A DNA stretch of 64,000 nucleotides. Source: Gigaspora rosea (taxonomy: Eukaryota > Glomeromycota > Glomeromycetes > Diversisporales > Gigasporaceae). The stretch covers positions 66,874-130,873 of the forward strand of contig QKWP01000369.1 of assembly GCA_003550325.1 (NCBI GenBank), read 5' to 3'. The position numbers and the translations under genes are program-made. Under the pieces are notes generated by a model. That model worked only from the letters and a program-made list of their open reading frames with translations, was not told the DNA's origin and did no database searches. Shown in pieces: positions 34,120-45,854 of the stretch (its first letter is position 1; every line of letters begins with the position of its first letter).

Positions 34120-34650
34120 CAGAAGATTAATGAAATAATTGATTCCTGTATTGCTAAAAATACATCTTAATAAGTCTTCATACAACTATGATAATTTTAA
34201 AAAAAAATACTGTACTAAGTTTTCAATATAAAAAAAAATACTGCCTTAATAAGTCTTCATACAACTATGGCTTATTAGGGCAGTATTTTTTTTTTTGATT
34301 TGTTATAGTTGCACAAAGACTTATTATTAGAGCAGTATTTTTTTTTTGGAATTGTTATAGTTGCATGAAGACTTATTAGAACAGTATTTTTCTTAAATTG
34401 TCATATTTGTGCAAAAACTTATTAGAGCAGTATTTTTTTAATTATAGTTGCGCGAAGACTTATTAGAGCAAAATTTTTTTTTGAACTATTATAGTTGCAC
34501 AAAGACTTATTAGAGCAGTATTTTTTTTTAAATTGTTATAGTTGCGTAAAAGACTTATTAGAGCAGTATTTTTTTTAAAAAATTGATATAATTGCGTGAA
34601 GATTTATTAGGGAAGAAATTTTTTTGAATTATAAAGCAAAAATTTTTTTT
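34120..34650. repeat. AT-rich minisatellite, about 55-bp unit, with inverted start
   Basis: Seven or eight copies of a unit reading TTATAGTTGCA, AAGACTTATTAGAGCAGTAT, then 8-10 T. The first units near 34160 and 34235 are inverted (TTAATAAGTCTTCATACAAC), making a hairpin with the rest. Confidence 0.8.
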
Positions 34651-35394
34651 GAATTGTTATCCGGGCTATGATTTAAAATGAATAAAATTTATATATGAAC
34701 TATAATATGTCAAATTACTATGATTAAATTTATCAATAATCCTTGTTATATAAGAAACTTATCATGTAATGTTTTTTATAGTTTCCTATTGGTTGATATA
34801 TATACATATAATTTAAATATTGTTATTTAGTTCTTTTGATCTGGCCAGGCTATATTTTATATATATAAAAATTTAAAATTTCTAACTTAGCTTTTGTAAC
34901 CCGGCCAGATTATAAAAACCAAAAAATTAATTTTATATGGTCTAAAAAATTTTTTTTATAAAAATTTTATTATTAATTTAAAATTGGATGATTACTTGTA
35001 TCTAGTGCTTCTAGTCCAGTCCAGATTTGGTCTGGTTTGGTCTGGGTTCAGTTCAGGATCAAACTAGACTCAAACTTTAAATTTTACTAATTTTAAATTT
35101 CAAACCAGACTCAGACTCAACTATAAGTCTAGTCCGGGTCTGGTTTTAAAGTCTGCAAACTGGTCTAAGTCTAGATATAATTATATATATATTTTGGCAC
35201 TGAACAAGTTTATTTAGTGCATTTTGTTAGAATTAATTAGTAAAATTTTAAAAATCATAAGATTTTATAGAATTATATTAATAAAATTCTATAAAATCTT
35301 ATAATTCGCAAATTTTTATTAAATAATTCTAACAATATGCACTAAATAAACCTTTTCAGCACCTAAAAATGTATTAAAATGGGAGTTGTCTAAA

Positions 35395-35615
35395 GCCAAG
35401 TGCGTTCATGTGATAGAAAACCAATCAAATCATAAAATTTGATCTTTATGGATTAGCCCAATGAAACAAAAAACAAAGAAAAAAAGTGAAACCCACCAAA
35501 AATACAAAAAACGATTGTCTAAACCTGTCTAGGAGCATTAATAAAAAATGTCAGGAAGACAATTTTACTTATAAGTCAAACTCTAACTCTAACCTCTAAC
35601 TAACCCTTACCCAAT
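35395..35615. repeat. Dispersed repeat (copy 1; copy 2 at 58415-58612)
   Basis: Shared words in order: TGATAGAAAACCAATCAAAT, AAAATACAAAAAAC, GTCTAAACCTGTCTAGGAGC, ATTTnATTTATAAG and a CTAACCCTTACC tail. This copy is cut by the gap. Confidence 0.75.
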
Positions 35616-36136
35616 NNNNNNNNNNNNNNNNNNNNNNNNNNNNNNNNNNNNNNNNNNNNNNNNNNNNNNNNNNNNNNNNNNNNNNNNNNNNNNNNNNNNN
35701 NNNNNNNNNNNNNNNNNNNNNNNNNNNNNNNNNNNNNNNNNNNNNNNNNNNNNNNNNNNNNNNNNNNNNNNNNNNNNNNNNNNNNNNNNNNNNNNNNNNN
35801 NNNNNNNNNNNNNNNNNNNNNNNNNNNNNNNNNNNNNNNNNNNNNNNNNNNNNNNNNNNNNNNNNNNNNNNNNNNNNNNNNNNNNNNNNNNNNNNNNNNN
35901 NNNNNNNNNNNNNNNNNNNNNNNNNNNNNNNNNNNNNNNNNNNNNNNNNNNNNNNNNNNNNNNNNNNNNNNNNNNNNNNNNNNNNNNNNNNNNNNNNNNN
36001 NNNNNNNNNNNNNNNNNNNNNNNNNNNNNNNNNNNNNNNNNNNNNNNNNNNNNNNNNNNNNNNNNNNNNNNNNNNNNNNNNNNNNNNNNNNNNNNNNNNN
36101 NNNNNNNNNNNNNNNNNNNNNNNNNNNNNNNNNNNN
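35616..36136. other. Assembly gap (521 N)
   Basis: A run of N. It falls inside palindromic repeats, which probably caused the break. 36137-36290 after it is a GGGGAGTAAC...TCAGGTGATTTTTTA MITE end pair. Confidence 0.98.
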
Positions 36137-37544
36137 ATAAGGGGAGTAACAAAAATCAGGTGATTTTTTAGGGGGGGAGGGGGGTAAAAAAAGTTGAAAT
36201 TATATATAAGAACCTGACTATTTATATATTGAGGAAGAGGGAGGGGGGTAGGCCTCTGATAAAAAATAATCAGGTGATTAATGACACTGCCCTAAGATTT
36301 TATAGAATTTTATTAATAAAATTCTATAAAATCTTCTGATTCACAAATTTACAAATTTTTATTAATTAATTCTAACAAAACACACTAAGTAAACTTGTTC
36401 AGCACCTAAAAATACATTAAATTGGCAGGGTTGTTTTTTTTACTTGAAATTTGGAGAAAAGATACTTAAATTTGACTTTTTGATCAAAAATCCAAAATTA
36501 TGCATTTTTTCTCCAAATTTCAAGTAAAATAAAAACAATTTTGCTATTTTGATGTATTTTTAGATGCTGAACAAGTTTACTTAGTGTATTTTGTTAGAAT
36601 TAATTAATAAAAATTTGCAAATTATAAGATTTTATAGAATTTTACTAATAAAATTTTATAAAATCTTATGATTCACAAAATTTTACTAATTATTTCTAAC
36701 TTAACGCACTAAGTAAACTTGTATAGCACCTAAAAATATATTAAATCGGCAGTATAGTTTTTATTTTATTTAAAATTTGAAGATAAGATATTAAATTTTG
36801 TCTTTTTTAATCAAAAATCCAAAATTGTATATTAAATCTTTAAATTTCAAGTAAAATAAAAAAAACAGCTATTTTAATACTTTTTTAAGTGCTAAACAAG
36901 TTTACTTAGTGTATTTTGTTAGAATTAATTAATAAAAATTTGCAAATTATAAGATTTTATAGAATTTTATTAATAAAATTCTATAAAATCTTATGATTCA
37001 TAAAATTTTACTAATTTATACTAACAAAATGCACTAAGTAAACTTGTTTAGCACCAAAAAATACATATAAATATATTTGAACTTAGACTAGTTTGCAGAC
37101 TTCGGACCAGACCCAGACCAAACTTAGACTTGACTAAAATGTCTAAATATAAAAGTCTAAGTCTGGTCTGAAAATCAAACCAAACTCAGACTTGACTAAA
37201 GTAGGACCTGGACATCTCTCATATAGGTTATAACTGGATTTTGGCCAATTTTGACCTAATTTGCTGAAAATGACAAAATTTATTTATTTAAATAACTTTT
37301 GATTCAGTAATCAGAATCGAATGAACTTTTTTTTGTTAGATACGCCTTACTGATAGCTTCATTTTAAAAAAAGTTCATTCAAATTGGACTACTGGATGCC
37401 AAGATAATTGCCAAAAACTGATTTTTTGCTTTTCAAATTTTGGGGGTTTTTGCTGAAATGCGTAACGTATGATCTCTGTACTACATGTCCGGGGTCCTAC
37501 TAAAGTCTGGTTCGAGTTCAGTTTGTAGAAGCACTACTTGTACC

Positions 37545-38064
37545 CATAAAAACCAAACCTTTTTTATGAAAATTTTAATATAAACTAAAAAGAACTTGTA
37601 AGCAAATCATAAGACAGTATCTATTATTTAAAAATAAAGGCCATAGACTATCTGCTAGTAGCTTCAGAGTTTATCACTTACTGCAGGAACAGCACTTGTT
37701 ATTTAGAGGCAAAGTTCGTAAACTGCTGTTAACAAGCATTTAGCTTCTAAAAGGAATAGTAAGGAAATATTAGTTTTTTATAAAAAAGTAACTACACTTG
37801 TCTTTTGAAATTTTGACAAAGTGGGCTTTTTGGTTTACTTCCTTCAAAAAATCGACAACATTAAATTATCCAAATGGAAATATGGCTGCCATATTGGAAT
37901 CAAATTATAAGTAGATTTCAGGTCTATCAAAAAAAAAGCAAGAAATGAATATATAGTATTTTGAAAGAGTAGAACTTTTTGTTAGTTTTTTTTTAGCTAT
38001 AGTCTGTTTTTTCTTTTGTATATATACATATAATACTTTGGCAGAGTTTTTTTCTGTACAGTAT
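37545..38064. other. Gene-less stretch
   Basis: AT-rich, no supported frame, RNA or repeat. Confidence 0.4.
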
Positions 38065-38066
38065 TA

Positions 38067-38263
38067 CAAGTTACTCTCATTATAGTGAACTCTCGATATA
38101 GTAAAGACTAATTAAAATCTCGATATAGTGAAGTTGGACCCAAAGCCAGTCTATATAAAATTTTTTCGATATAGTGAATTTACTAATAAACTCTCGATAT
38201 AGAGAATTTTTAAAAAATTTTTATTAATAGAACCGACCATTTCACTATAACGAGTTTGACTTG
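38067..38263. mobile_element. Pogo-type MITE, 197 bp
   Basis: Ends CAAGTTACTCTCATTATAGT and inverted CAAGTCAAACTCGTTATAGT, flanked by TA. Interior repeats of CTCGATATAGTGAA. No coding capacity. Confidence 0.85.
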
Positions 38264-38583
38264 TATTATTATTTGGTGTATCTGTTATAAAGCTCTTTGA
38301 TAGAAATTTTTTCTTTTTTTTTTACCTTTTTTTTTCTTTTTGGATTGTTTTTTGGTTTTTTTTTTTAGTTATTTACTATCCATTTCCTTCTTTTTTATAT
38401 TATCCTTTTAGTTATATTATTATTTTCTCATCTTCTATTGAAGTTTATTCTATTTTGGTATAGAATATGCTTTTTATAGTACAGTAGTTTAATAGAGCAA
38501 TCCTAGCAACTTTTTTTTTACTAGTACGGCAGGTTGCATTTGGGCATCTAGTCTACGGATAGCAAACAAATGATGTTAGACTA

Positions 38584-38886
38584 CTGTATATGTTCGAAAA
38601 TAAGCTACAGCTCTGATTTTTTTTTAAATTTTAAAAAATTTATTAGCAGTTGCTACATATAAAAGTCTAAATTTTACTAAGTAAACCTCAAAAAGTTAAT
38701 TAAGTAAATTTGTTCAAGATATTAAAATACACTTATAGTAAAAATTTAGTATTATTTGGACAACTTTTTATTGGTATGTCTTTCAATTTTTTTAAAAAAC
38801 AATATTTTTTTCGAAAATAAGCTACTTTACGATTGTTCATATAATTTTTTGGCCAAAAAAGGTAGCTTAATTTCGGACACATATAG
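38584..38886. mobile_element. TA-flanked MITE, TGTCCGAAAnTAAGCTAC family (copy 2)
   Basis: Inverted copy of 12725-13037. Shared inner words: TAGCAGTTGCTACATATAAAA, TTTTTGGCCAAAAAAGGTAG. TA at both ends. Confidence 0.8.
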
Positions 38887-39409
38887 TATTAAATTAGTAG
38901 TAAACAAATGTATATCTGAGCATTTTGTTCAGTTATATATTTAGTATATTAATAAAGTACTAGTAAAACCATCTAAAATAGAAAAAAAATTATTAATTTA
39001 AAAATTGAATACTTAATAGATTTTTGTATATAAAAAAAATTAAGCTATTAATTTTTTTAAATTTTTAATGCATTTTTTAAAATGTACTAAATCTAGTACA
39101 AAAGAGTAAATCCAATTTATTATTAAAGTTAAAAAAAAGCTATTAAATTACTTTAGTTTTGAGCAAGTTATTAATTATCATAATTATTAAACCTAATTTA
39201 ATGATCTTTTTTTTATTTGAATTTTACAAATCTGCAAAATTCAAATAAAAAAAATATCAAAATTTGGTCCAGTAGTTGTCAGGATATTTTTGCTCAAAGT
39301 CAAAAAAACTTTAATTTTGCAAGGGGTATAAGTTAAATATTGTACCAAAAGTTTTATAATTTTTTAATATATAGATTCAAGTTTATAATAATTTTATGAA
39401 GTTTGCTAT

Positions 39410-39652
39410 TTATCGCCAGTAGTGATCATAACAATATATATTTTATATCTTTAAATTTTGTCTATGAAATCACCTTTGAGGCTCTAACAAAAAAAATTTC
39501 TTGTAAAATTTTGGTATAAACTATGCCCCCTGCCCCATCCCAGTTCTTACCCTAACCCTAATATTAATCAAATTTTAATTTTTATTTTGGCAAAAAACTT
39601 TTTATTTTTGTTAATCACTGGTGATGATCACCACTGGCAATAAGTAGTAATT
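39410..39652. repeat. MITE with CCCTAA core (GCTATTTATCGCCAGTAG ends)
   Basis: The left GCTATTTATCGCCAGTAGTG is mirrored at the right by a CCACTGGCAATAAGTAG word. The core has CTTACCCTAACCCTAATA. 38887-39409 has nothing. 39675-39765 has a hairpin of the GAAATAACG type (see 57704). Confidence 0.6.
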
Positions 39653-40069
39653 TTCTAATTTTATATATAAAACATAACCGCGAAATAACGCGTAGGGGTG
39701 TAATTTTAATTCGGGCCGAAATTCGAAATAACGTTATTTCGCGGTAATAAAAGGCAAAATCACGTGGGGTTATATTTAAAGCCGAGGCACAACGTTCGGC
39801 GATATTCTAACGTTAAGTAAACCGGAGATGGGGTATAATGGTTGGGGTTTGTGTGATGTTCACGTTCATAAAAGGACAAGTTAAAGTGATGAACAGTGCA
39901 CCGACCAAGAGACCGAAGAAAATTTTCATTGTATTACAAATGAATAACCAGTAATTTGCTTAGATCCTTTTATAAAAAGTGATTTGTTTATTCTAATTGC
40001 CACGTATCAAAAAATTATACCTGTTTTTATACAGTATCATATTATACCAGGCCCGCTTTTACTCAACGA

Positions 40070-41419
40070 ATGTCGCCCGGTCATAACATTAACGATAACC
40101 CAACGACAAATTCCAATATGAATTCCTACATAGTACATGTGGGAGAACAAACTTTTAGTTTATTGCGTTCTTCAATAACCTATGACTCACCAAATCTTTT
40201 TTCTTATACTTTTCTCCGTGAAGAAGCGAATTCGGGAGATGCGGAAACAAACAATTCCGCTGAAGCAGACTCGTTCGTTAGCGGTTCGGACGGCCCCGGA
40301 AAAGACAATGATCCGTCCGCTGTCGTCGAGAATCCAACTGCACATAAGGGAAAGTCGGGCACTCATACACAAAATTATTTTTCGTCGAATTCTTCTATTA
40401 CAATTGACAGAGATCCTAAGCTATTTGAAATCATTTTGAGATATCTTCGGGGTTATAATATATTTCCGCTTTCCTCAGTCAATTTACCACCAGGCATGTC
40501 TCTTGACCTCTTTCGAGAAAGTTTATTAGAGGACGCACGGTTTTATCGTTTAGACCGACTCGCACAACTTCTTCAAGCTGAGACGCCTACACCTTTATGT
40601 TATAAGGATCCATTCACATCAGCAGAGAAGATCCTTTTATCCCTTCGCGATGTGCCGATTCACAAAGAAATCATCAAACCAAAGCTCGATGGATCATCTA
40701 CTATTGAATTCTTTACCGGAGCGGTGCTTACTATTGAACTTGAACCATCAGATTCTTCTTCGGATGTTTCTATACGGTTTCATACAAAATTTTTAAACGA
40801 GCAAGATCAAAAAGCTTTGGAGACATTGGGAGAAATTTGTGGAGAAAATTCACAAATTCAATTTTCAAGACAGCTTTATGCTAATATGCAAGATACGCTG
40901 AATGGCATACGATTAGAAATTGATGGGGTGCAGGTCACTGGTATGGACATTGCTTCCATAGGATCTTATAATCAGAGTACTCAGAGGGTCAAGGCGTTAG
41001 AAGATATGTTTAGGATTTCAGGAGGCCAACGTTTAGTTATATATGCGCAAGAGTTTGTTTTTAGATTGGATCGAATTCAACCTTATACTACTGATGGCAA
41101 CCAAATAAGTTCAGATACTATTGATAATAATCAGAACTGTGACAATCTCAATGGTGTGATCCCTTCGGACAGCAATGGAGTAGAATTAACTGTCAGAAAT
41201 GGTCAAGAAGACATTGAACGTCCTAACGATAATGCTAATAGAACAAACACAGTCGAAGAAGTGGATGATCACAGTCATAGCGAAGAGAGCAACGTTAGTA
41301 GTGTAACGAATGCAAACGAAGGTAATATGGTGTATCTTGGCGTTGTATGGGCTAAAGGTTGGACACAAGAATGGTGGGCATGGAATGAGTATAGAATGAA
41401 ATTAGATGCTCTCCAATGA
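40070..41419 (+). CDS. BTB/POZ (T1/KCTD-type) domain protein, 449 aa
   Basis: An uninterrupted single-exon frame and the only clearly intact protein gene here. Residues 19-48 (SYIVHVGEQTFSLLRSSITY then DSPNLFSYTF) match the first half of a T1-type BTB fold. 49-105 is a Ser/Asp/Asn-rich insertion. 110-168 give the second half (ITIDRDPKLFEIILRYLRGY, then LLEDARFYRLDRLAQLL). The middle (180-340) is a conserved-looking beta-rich region, 345-420 is acidic and disordered, and the C-terminus is Trp-rich (KGWTQEWWAWNEY). KCTD-type BTB proteins oligomerise and often serve as Cullin-3 adaptors or scaffolds; the role here is not known. The first ATG is used, with AT-rich leader upstream. G+C is higher than in the flanks. 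Confidence 0.88.
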   Translation: MSPGHNINDNPTTNSNMNSYIVHVGEQTFSLLRSSITYDSPNLFSYTFLREEANSGDAETNNSAEADSFVSGSDGPGKDNDPSAVVENPTAHKGKSGTHTQNYFSSNSSITIDRDPKLFEIILRYLRGYNIFPLSSVNLPPGMSLDLFRESLLEDARFYRLDRLAQLLQAETPTPLCYKDPFTSAEKILLSLRDVPIHKEIIKPKLDGSSTIEFFTGAVLTIELEPSDSSSDVSIRFHTKFLNEQDQKALETLGEICGENSQIQFSRQLYANMQDTLNGIRLEIDGVQVTGMDIASIGSYNQSTQRVKALEDMFRISGGQRLVIYAQEFVFRLDRIQPYTTDGNQISSDTIDNNQNCDNLNGVIPSDSNGVELTVRNGQEDIERPNDNANRTNTVEEVDDHSHSEESNVSSVTNANEGNMVYLGVVWAKGWTQEWWAWNEYRMKLDALQ

Positions 41420-41993
41420 TATGGTAAAGGAAATTGGATAAAATTGATTGAATATAATCAATACATATATTAACTTTGTATTTACGACCTATTTTATAGT
41501 CAAAAAAATTTGGATACTTTATTATTGTTATGATATTTTTATTATACTACTCATTCATTTATCAATTGTTATTTTCTTTCTTTTGCATACACGACTTACG
41601 ATTAAAAAAAAGTATGATTCTTCGTATCGTAATAAAAAAAAAAAAAAAAACAAAAAAAAAACAACGTCAAATCATGTCAGAAATATATAATTGAAAAATT
41701 TATTTATCATACACTACATATACATAATTTGTTTTAAAAAAACTTTTAAATAACTATCGAAATTATGGTGATATATAATTATAACGATAAAGATGTTAAA
41801 GGGTACTTACGTTACACGACATAATTCTCAAGGAAACTTATAGTGGCGTGAGTTCCTTTAATTGTCACCTCTATATTAATCTATAACTTTATTAAATAAA
41901 AAAAATATAATAACGATTATGATAATTCTGATTTTCGCATATAATCTTTATTAAAAGTCCCGAAAGAACACGAAAAAAAATGAAAGTGTAGAA
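41420..41993. other. 3' flank of the BTB gene
   Basis: AT-rich. Polyadenylation-like AATAAA words occur at 41630 and 41896. The 80-codon frame at 41448-41690 is low-complexity and not supported. Confidence 0.4.
41973..41980 (-). terminator. Pol III terminator of the tRNA gene
   Basis: Eight T on the minus strand, 13 nt past the tRNA 3' end. Confidence 0.7.
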
Positions 41994-42065
41994 GGGCTTG
42001 GCCGGGAATTGAACCCGGGACCTCTCGCACCCTAAGCGAGAATCATGCCACTAGACCACCAAGCC
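41994..42065 (-). tRNA. tRNA-Pro(AGG)
   Basis: A complete cloverleaf on the minus strand. Acceptor GGCTTGG pairs with CCAAGCC; the D arm has TGGTCTAGTGGCATGA; the anticodon stem CTCGC/GCGAG encloses loop TTAGGGT (anticodon AGG); the T arm is CCGGGTTCAATTCCCGG. No intron and no encoded CCA. A T-run terminator follows. It looks functional and marks host DNA. Confidence 0.97.
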
Positions 42066-43604
42066 AAGACTATGATAATTTTTCTTAATAATATATTAAT
42101 AAATTAAAAGAAAAGTAAGGAGATCAGGTGACTTTACTATCTGCTATAGTAACCAAACGCTCGTATTTAACGTAACTTCTCAATTAGCTCTAACATTTTA
42201 AAATATATATACAGGTAAGTTAAATTTAATTTAAAAGAAATTACATTAAGAGACTACTCTAGTCACGACTCTTTGTAGGATAAACGCAGCATATATTACG
42301 GGACTAACACGAGTTGATTATCTTCCAATTGCCAGTACTTCATTTTTATATTTTATTTTTTGATCTGTTGCAACGACATTATAAGATAATTACTTCTCTG
42401 TCAATATTCATGTGCGTATCAGTTCTCAATGACAATCGCCACTCGAATCGCTCTGATTCAGAATCGGGCTGTCCCAGGTAAATTATTTTTTAGGGGTAGA
42501 GATAGCTACCCCAGTATGACCACGAATGGTAACTCAACTAAGAAATCAAGTAATTTTACTATGATCAGATTTTAATCGGTGAAATTAAAATAATCGATTA
42601 AAAATATCATATTACTTTATTTAATTATAAAGAACGAACAAATTTCTAAAGGGTGCGCCTTGGCATTGCACTTCTTTTTCTAATTTTTTTTAACTGAAAA
42701 CTCTTCGCAAAGACCATATCTAAAAGGTTACGTTCGATTTTTTGTGACAATTCTAGTAAATTTCGACTTGTACATTTAAAATACGAATTTTTTCATGAAA
42801 TTTGGATGTTCTATAAGACGAAGTTTCAAAATTTATATATTAATAGAAATTCTAAAACGTAATTTTATTCTCCAACATTCAATAAGTTGTGAAAATTTCA
42901 AAGTAATTCATTGGGTTTTCAATAAGTTGCACCGTTTTAAAGTAATTATGATATCGATATGTAATAAAGCAGTAATTAACGTTAGAGTACATTTATTCCT
43001 CACACGGGGTGAGATTTGATATTCCTCATCCACATTATGCTATCTCAAAATTCTACTAGGGTAACCCCTGCCACATTTTAACAAAAATGCTCCTCTCGCG
43101 ATCATAGCTTAATTAGCAATTCATGTAAGAACAAGACAAAAGTCGGGGATGAGTATTTATATAGTTTTAATAGTAATATGGAATCCAATTTCCCAAAATT
43201 ATATAGTAAAAAGACGTGTTTTTTTAAAATTCAAAATTTTAGCTCTTAGTAAAGTACCTTTTATTTTTAGAAAATTCTACCGGACTTTTAATAAAAAGAA
43301 AGACAAATACCATATTTTTATGCCTATATAGTTTAATTTTATATTATATTTAAACTATTAATACTTTATATTGTAGGCAAACTGGATTCCAACATTCGAA
43401 ATGTTATAGTAAATTTGCTTATTTTTATTATATAAAATTTTATAAATTGTCCTGTTCTTACTCTAATCCTAACTCTAGCTCTAACCCTAACCTAATATAA
43501 CTAGGGTTTTATTTTTATTTGAGGAGGGGGGTGAAAAATTCACCTGAGTGATGAATTGATTTTCATTTATGTAATGTGCTTGATTTATTTAATTGAGTTA
43601 CTAT
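42066..43604. other. Gene-poor stretch with one possible exon
   Basis: 42432-42478 starts ATGACAATCGCCACTCGAAT, stays open for 15 codons (MTIATRIALIQNRAVP) and meets a donor-like CAG|GTAAAT. It could be a first exon, but no second exon was found. 42795-43019 is a 74-codon frame without known motifs. CCTAACTCTAGCTCTAACCC occurs at 43468. Confidence 0.25.
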
Positions 43605-43879
43605 TGGTGAAACTACCATAAAATTCGGACATGGGTACCCCTGTGCAGTGTACCCCTTGCCAGTTTGAGAGGCCCAATGGTGACTTATACCCGGGGTACA
43701 TAAGTATAGTATATATAGTAAAATATATTGTTTCATATAGTATAGAAGTACCCAGGTACAGAAAATTCAAATATTTGAAAACTCTTCCCGCTGATCCTCT
43801 GTACACAAACAGTTCTAGAAAAATTTTTTAAAAAACAGCAGAAAACACATAGATAGGCTTTAAGAAACACACAAAAAGT

Positions 43880-45854
43880 GATTAAAGAAGAAGAAAGGTT
43901 AGAAAAAACCACTTAGGGTTACTTAATATAAAAATATTCTGGCACGCCAAGAAGCTTAGAAAACACAAACTTTCTAAAGACTTTACGAGTCAGCCTAAAA
44001 CTAAGGAAAACTGGGAAATTTGGCTAGACCCTGTACCACCGATCACTAGGTCCAAAACCAGAAGCAAACAAGTAAACAAACAAACACGTATACGAATCAG
44101 GTCTAGGGCACCTACAGCAAAACAACAAGTCGCGAACCGGTTACTATTATTACAAAGTAGTCACGTGTCGCTTGCAGGAATTAGAACATCGAAAACAGAA
44201 AGTTCGAATCAGGATCGACAGCATAATCAGAATCTACATAAGCAGAACATCATGGAATTTTTGAACAAATTTAAGGATCTTTTTAAAAGACCAGAAAGTG
44301 AAATAATCGAAATCACTATGAGTCAAGAAAAACTCGTCCTGGAAAGAGACAAATAGAGTTCCTCAAATTCAAATCAAATCAAATATTGGATCAATTTGAA
44401 TTTGATCAAATCAAATTGACCCTGATTTGAATTTGATTTGATTCAAATATTTGAATTTGAATTTGAATTTGATCAAATATTTGATTCAAATATTTGAAGA
44501 TCAAATCAAATTGCGGAACTCTAGAGACAAACAAGTCGCTAACCTACTTGGCATTACATACCCAGGTACAGTTTATATTATTAGGCGGGCCTGCGAAATT
44601 ATGGAATGGAAACAACTCGGAATTATGCAAGAAGAAAAACAACCAGTTGAGTTCAAAACAGAAAGCTTGGAAAAAAAATAGAGATACCTGAATTCAAAAG
44701 TGTCATAAGTAAAATTGCGCTAACAATACAAGAAGGAGGTCATTTAGACTACGGCATAGAGGATTTGGAAAGACAAATCTCAAACATAATTAAAACGTCG
44801 ATAGAAGTGAAAAAGAGTGGAATTTATCAACTCAGTAAAAGAAATGAGACTGAGTCAACGCAAGATCGTGGAGAAAGGGTGCTCGCAGTGAACTCATGCG
44901 GAAAAGAAGTGAAGGCATCTATAAAGGATGATCAGAACACAAGCAAAGGCGATACCACACAAGATTATGATACAAGCGTGAATGAAAGCTTGCTGCCCAA
45001 TGAACAGACAGAGACGATACAAGAGTACACTTTATGGGACATTCCATCATACTACACTACAAAAGAAGTTACTAGTGTGTTGAGAAAGTACAGAAAGATA
45101 AAGTGAAAGGGTAGAATATTAAAGCAAAAAACAAGACGGTAATAGTCTCAATTCAGTTTCACAGCAAGGAAGAAAGAAACTGGCTCAAAAACATGTGGGT
45201 GATCCCTACATCTAATGGAAAAGTGTCAAGAATAACAAAAGGAGAAAATCGTCTCGAAATTTTAGCAGAAAGAGCCAAATTTAAAGCCACACTTAAAAAT
45301 CTGCCATATCATGCACAGGAAATACTCCTACTCTGTCAACTCAAGAGACTTGGAGGTATGGCAGTGCATATTCCAATCAATAGTAATAGTAACCCAAAGA
45401 GTTTGGCAACGGTATACTTCAAATCAGCTGAGGAGAAAGTTAAAGCTACAAAGTGTGGTATCAGCTACTATAATACAAAGCTGTTATGGAAATCAGAAAG
45501 CAACTCAAGTAACAATAATCCAGAAGAGAACTTTACAAGTGAAAACAGTAGCAGTCCCAAAGTTGAAGAAAGAAACTTCAAAGGAAAGCAGCTGACTAAA
45601 CGTCCGAATGGCAATGATAGAAAGAGAAGGGAAAGTAAAACAAGAGGATGAGAACAGAAAAGAGAAACTCACAAGGAACCTAATACAATGAAAGCAGGAA
45701 AGCTAGTAGATGCGAACCTTGACCAAACAAGTCTCCTCGAAGAAATTCTAAAAAGGCTTTCAGCAATAGAGAAAAGATATTTTAAAAAAGAGGCCCCAAT
45801 CGCTCCTGAGAGGCGCCATAGATGTCACTACAAACACAGAAGTGCTGCAGTATA
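43880..45854 (+). pseudogene. LINE ORF1 (gag-like, RNA-binding), broken
   Basis: The frame opens after a TAA near 43877 with no clear ATG. The basic N-terminus includes ENWEIWLDPVPPITRSKTRS. It runs into the hAT MITE at 44354 and resumes in the same frame at 44532 (QVANLLGITYPGTVYIIRRA). A one-base loss in an A-run near 44680 shifts the frame to IPEFKSVISKIALTIQEGG. A domain of RRM-like outline follows: YTLWDIPSYYTTKEVTSVLR, a TAG at about 45115, NKTVIVSIQFHSKEERNWL, ITKGENRLEILAERAKF, SLATVYFKSAEEKVKA. A TGA at 45649 precedes a C-terminal helical part (LDQTSLLEEILKRLSAIEK). It would coat LINE RNA. No zinc knuckles seen; the RRM-like assignment is inferred. Confidence 0.7.
44354..44523. mobile_element. 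hAT MITE inside LINE ORF1, 170 bp
   Basis: Starts TAGAGTTCC, ends GGAACTCTA, and is flanked by the exact 8-bp duplication GAGACAAA (44346-44353; 44524-44531). The interior is made of ATTTGA/TCAAAT words and folds on itself. ORF1 reads in frame across the empty site. Confidence 0.95.

Larger units (their letters stand above)
35003..37536. mobile_element. hAT-like element with alternating palindromes, spans the N gap
   Basis: Ends TAGTGCTTCTA (35003) and its inverted copy (to 37536) are flanked by CTTGTATC (34995-35002) and CTTGTACC (37537-37544), 7 of 8 matching. Subterminal blocks are CCAGACTC/GAGTCTGG-rich. Inside, a palindromic unit of about 180 bp (GAACAAGTTTACTTAGTG arm, ATAAGATTTTATAGAATTTT core) occurs about four times, alternating with a second palindrome (TTTGGAGAAAAGATA arm). 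No transposase seen in the known part. Confidence 0.7.

Noticed and set aside
33676-34640. CRISPR-like regular spacing
   Set aside because: Units are contiguous degenerate minisatellite copies without unique spacers, in a eukaryotic context.
38756-38944. 62-codon frame
   Set aside because: Overlaps the right end of the TA-flanked MITE 38584-38886; no protein similarity apparent.
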